Assembly (NCBI GenBank): GCA_018385315.1
Contig: JAHAZJ010000071.1
Span: forward strand, 1 to 41,074
DNA length: 41,074 nucleotides
Reading direction: 5' to 3'
Source of the DNA: Treponema sp.
Lineage (GTDB): Bacteria; Spirochaetota; Spirochaetia; Treponematales; Treponemataceae
Shown: piece by piece, positions 39,714 to 41,074 of the stretch
How the letters are laid out: the number at the start of each line of letters is the position of its first letter
Position numbering within the stretch: position 1 is the stretch's first letter
Notes under the pieces: generated by a model
Told to the model about the DNA's origin: nothing
What the model saw: the letters and a program-made list of their open reading frames with translations, nothing else
Databases searched by the model: none
Translations under genes and position numbers: made by a program

Positions 39714-41072
39714 ATGAAAAATGCTTACGTAAACCGTATTTGGGAAGAAGTAAAAGCTAAAAATGCAAATGAACCTGAATTCCTTCAGGCCGTAGAAGAA
39801 GTACTTACAACTCTTGAACCAGCTGTAGATCAGATGCCAGAATTGGAACCAAATGCAATTTTGGAAAGAATGGTAGAACCAGAACGTGTAATTATGTTCC
39901 GTGTACCTTGGATGGATGATGCAGGTAACTACCACGTTAACCGCGGATACCGTGTTCAGTTCAACTCAGCAATCGGACCTTACAAAGGAGGACTCCGTTT
40001 CTCTAAAGAAGTAAACCTTTCAGTTTTGAAATTCTTAGGCTTTGAACAGGTTTTGAAGAACTCTCTTACAACTCTCCCAATGGGTGGTGGTAAAGGTGGT
40101 TCTGACTTCGATCCACATGGAAAATCAGACAAAGAAGTTATGCGTTTCTGCCAGTCATTCATGACAGAGCTTTATCGTCACATTGGTGCTGACGTTGACG
40201 TTCCAGCAGGTGATAAAAACGTTGGTGGACGTGAAATCGGTTATCTCTTTGGTCAGTACAAGAGAATCCGTGATGAATATACTGGAGTTTTGACAGGTAA
40301 AGGTCTTACATTCGGTGGTTCTTTGATTCGTACAGAAGCTACTGGATATGGTCTTATCTACTTTGCTCGGGAAATGCTCAAAGTTAAAGGTCAGGATTTC
40401 AAAGGAAAGACTTGTGTAGTTTCTGGTTCTGGAAACGTAGCTCAGTATGCTGCTGAAAAACTTATCCAGCTTGGTGCAAAAGTTGTTACTTTGTCTGACT
40501 CAAACGGATACATCTATGATGCTGATGGTATTACACAGGAAAAACTTAACTGGGTTAAAGAACTTAAATGTGTTAAACGCGGTCGTATTTCTGAATATGC
40601 TAAACAGTTCCCATCTGCAAAATATTTTGAAGGTAAAAAAGTTTGGGAAGTTAAATGTGATTGTGCATTCCCATGTGCTACACAGAACGAACTTCTTGAA
40701 GCTGATGCAGAAATGCTCTTGAAGAACGGTGTTAAACTTGTTGCTGAAGGTGCTAACATGCCTTCTGATAACGCTGCTGTTGCTAAATTCCAGACTGCAA
40801 AAATCATGTATGCACCAGGAAAAGCTTCAAACGCAGGTGGTGTTGCAACCTCTGGTCTTGAAATGTCACAGAACTCAGAACGCCTTTCTTGGTCTGCTGC
40901 AGAAGTTGACGCTAAACTTGACAGCATCATGTGTAACATCCATGACAACTGTCTCAACACAGCTAAGAGATTTGGTCTTACAGACGGTGAATACGTTAAC
41001 TACCAGGCTGGTGCTAACATTGCAGGCTTTGTAAAAGTAGCTGAGGCAATGATTGCTCAGGGATTGGTATAA
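39714..41072 (+). CDS. gdhA: Glutamate dehydrogenase
   Basis: Reversible amination of 2-oxoglutarate to glutamate, linking ammonia assimilation with central carbon. The product is 452 residues, the hexameric small-subunit type (about 450). The catalytic lysine is Lys127 in LPMGGGKGGSDFDP, and the nucleotide-binding motif is VVSGSGNVAQYAAEKL. GYRVQFNSAIGPYKGGLRF is the substrate-site region. AAGGAG lies eight bases before the ATG. C-ending codons are frequent, suggesting high expression. Whether NADPH or NADH is used is not certain from sequence. The gene ends two bases before the window edge and is complete. Confidence 0.97.
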   Translation: MKNAYVNRIWEEVKAKNANEPEFLQAVEEVLTTLEPAVDQMPELEPNAILERMVEPERVIMFRVPWMDDAGNYHVNRGYRVQFNSAIGPYKGGLRFSKEVNLSVLKFLGFEQVLKNSLTTLPMGGGKGGSDFDPHGKSDKEVMRFCQSFMTELYRHIGADVDVPAGDKNVGGREIGYLFGQYKRIRDEYTGVLTGKGLTFGGSLIRTEATGYGLIYFAREMLKVKGQDFKGKTCVVSGSGNVAQYAAEKLIQLGAKVVTLSDSNGYIYDADGITQEKLNWVKELKCVKRGRISEYAKQFPSAKYFEGKKVWEVKCDCAFPCATQNELLEADAEMLLKNGVKLVAEGANMPSDNAAVAKFQTAKIMYAPGKASNAGGVATSGLEMSQNSERLSWSAAEVDAKLDSIMCNIHDNCLNTAKRFGLTDGEYVNYQAGANIAGFVKVAEAMIAQGLV

Positions 41073-41074
41073 TC

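Overview
The window is A+T-rich, tightly packed DNA that most resembles a host-associated (gut, rumen or oral) Treponema-like spirochaete. This placement is an inference from the gene set, not from a database match. The supporting features are a TAXI-type TRAP transporter with a DUF1850 partner, an ApbE-type flavin transferase lipoprotein beside NusG_II and Gx-transporter genes, many spirochaete-style lipoproteins, a polytopic chemoreceptor, a PyrB-PyrI-PyrC set and an NAD(P)-type glutamate dehydrogenase. No rRNA, tRNA, CRISPR array or complete insertion sequence was seen.

Layout. 1-2.2 kb: prmC and prfA on the minus strand, separated by a GC-rich island of three hairpins. 2.3-6.1 kb: a TRAP uptake cassette (TAXI receptor, terminator, DUF1850, fused permease). 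6.2-8.2 kb: a long-chain acyl-CoA synthetase. 8.3-13.4 kb: a ROK regulator and a carbohydrate ABC importer (lipoprotein receptor, MalF-like and MalG-like permeases; no ATPase). 13.4-13.7 kb: palindromic repeats and the 3' remnant of an iron-containing alcohol dehydrogenase. 13.7-21.3 kb, minus strand: a small sigma-70-family factor with a near-perfect sigma-54 promoter, then recG, a YggT-like gene and dnaE. 21.4-24.6 kb: a chemoreceptor, a low-molecular-weight tyrosine phosphatase and an acyl-ACP thioesterase. 24.8-28 kb: gltX, a small orphan protein, IS-end-like repeats and a ferredoxin-domain aldo/keto reductase. 28.1-35.6 kb: six tightly spaced genes, NusG_II protein, Gx transporter, ApbE lipoprotein, an SH3/Sel1 membrane protein, a caspase-FGE protein and a papain-like lipoprotein. 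35.7-41.1 kb: pta, pyrB-pyrI-pyrC and gdhA.

Two points stand out. First, the alternative sigma gene at 13.7-14.5 kb has a consensus -24/-12 promoter with candidate enhancer repeats upstream. This is the same wiring as the RpoN-to-RpoS relay of Borrelia. Second, the last three genes of the 28-35.6 kb run overlap each other and form an envelope-located module that pairs a caspase-fold protease with a papain-fold protease and an SH3/Sel1 scaffold. I do not recognise it as a described system.

Smaller themes are palindromic repeats capped by the very stable GCGAAGC mini-hairpin at two loci, several likely leaderless messages (prfA, the phosphatase gene, the NusG_II gene), and recurrent extended -10 boxes of the form TGCTAWAAT.
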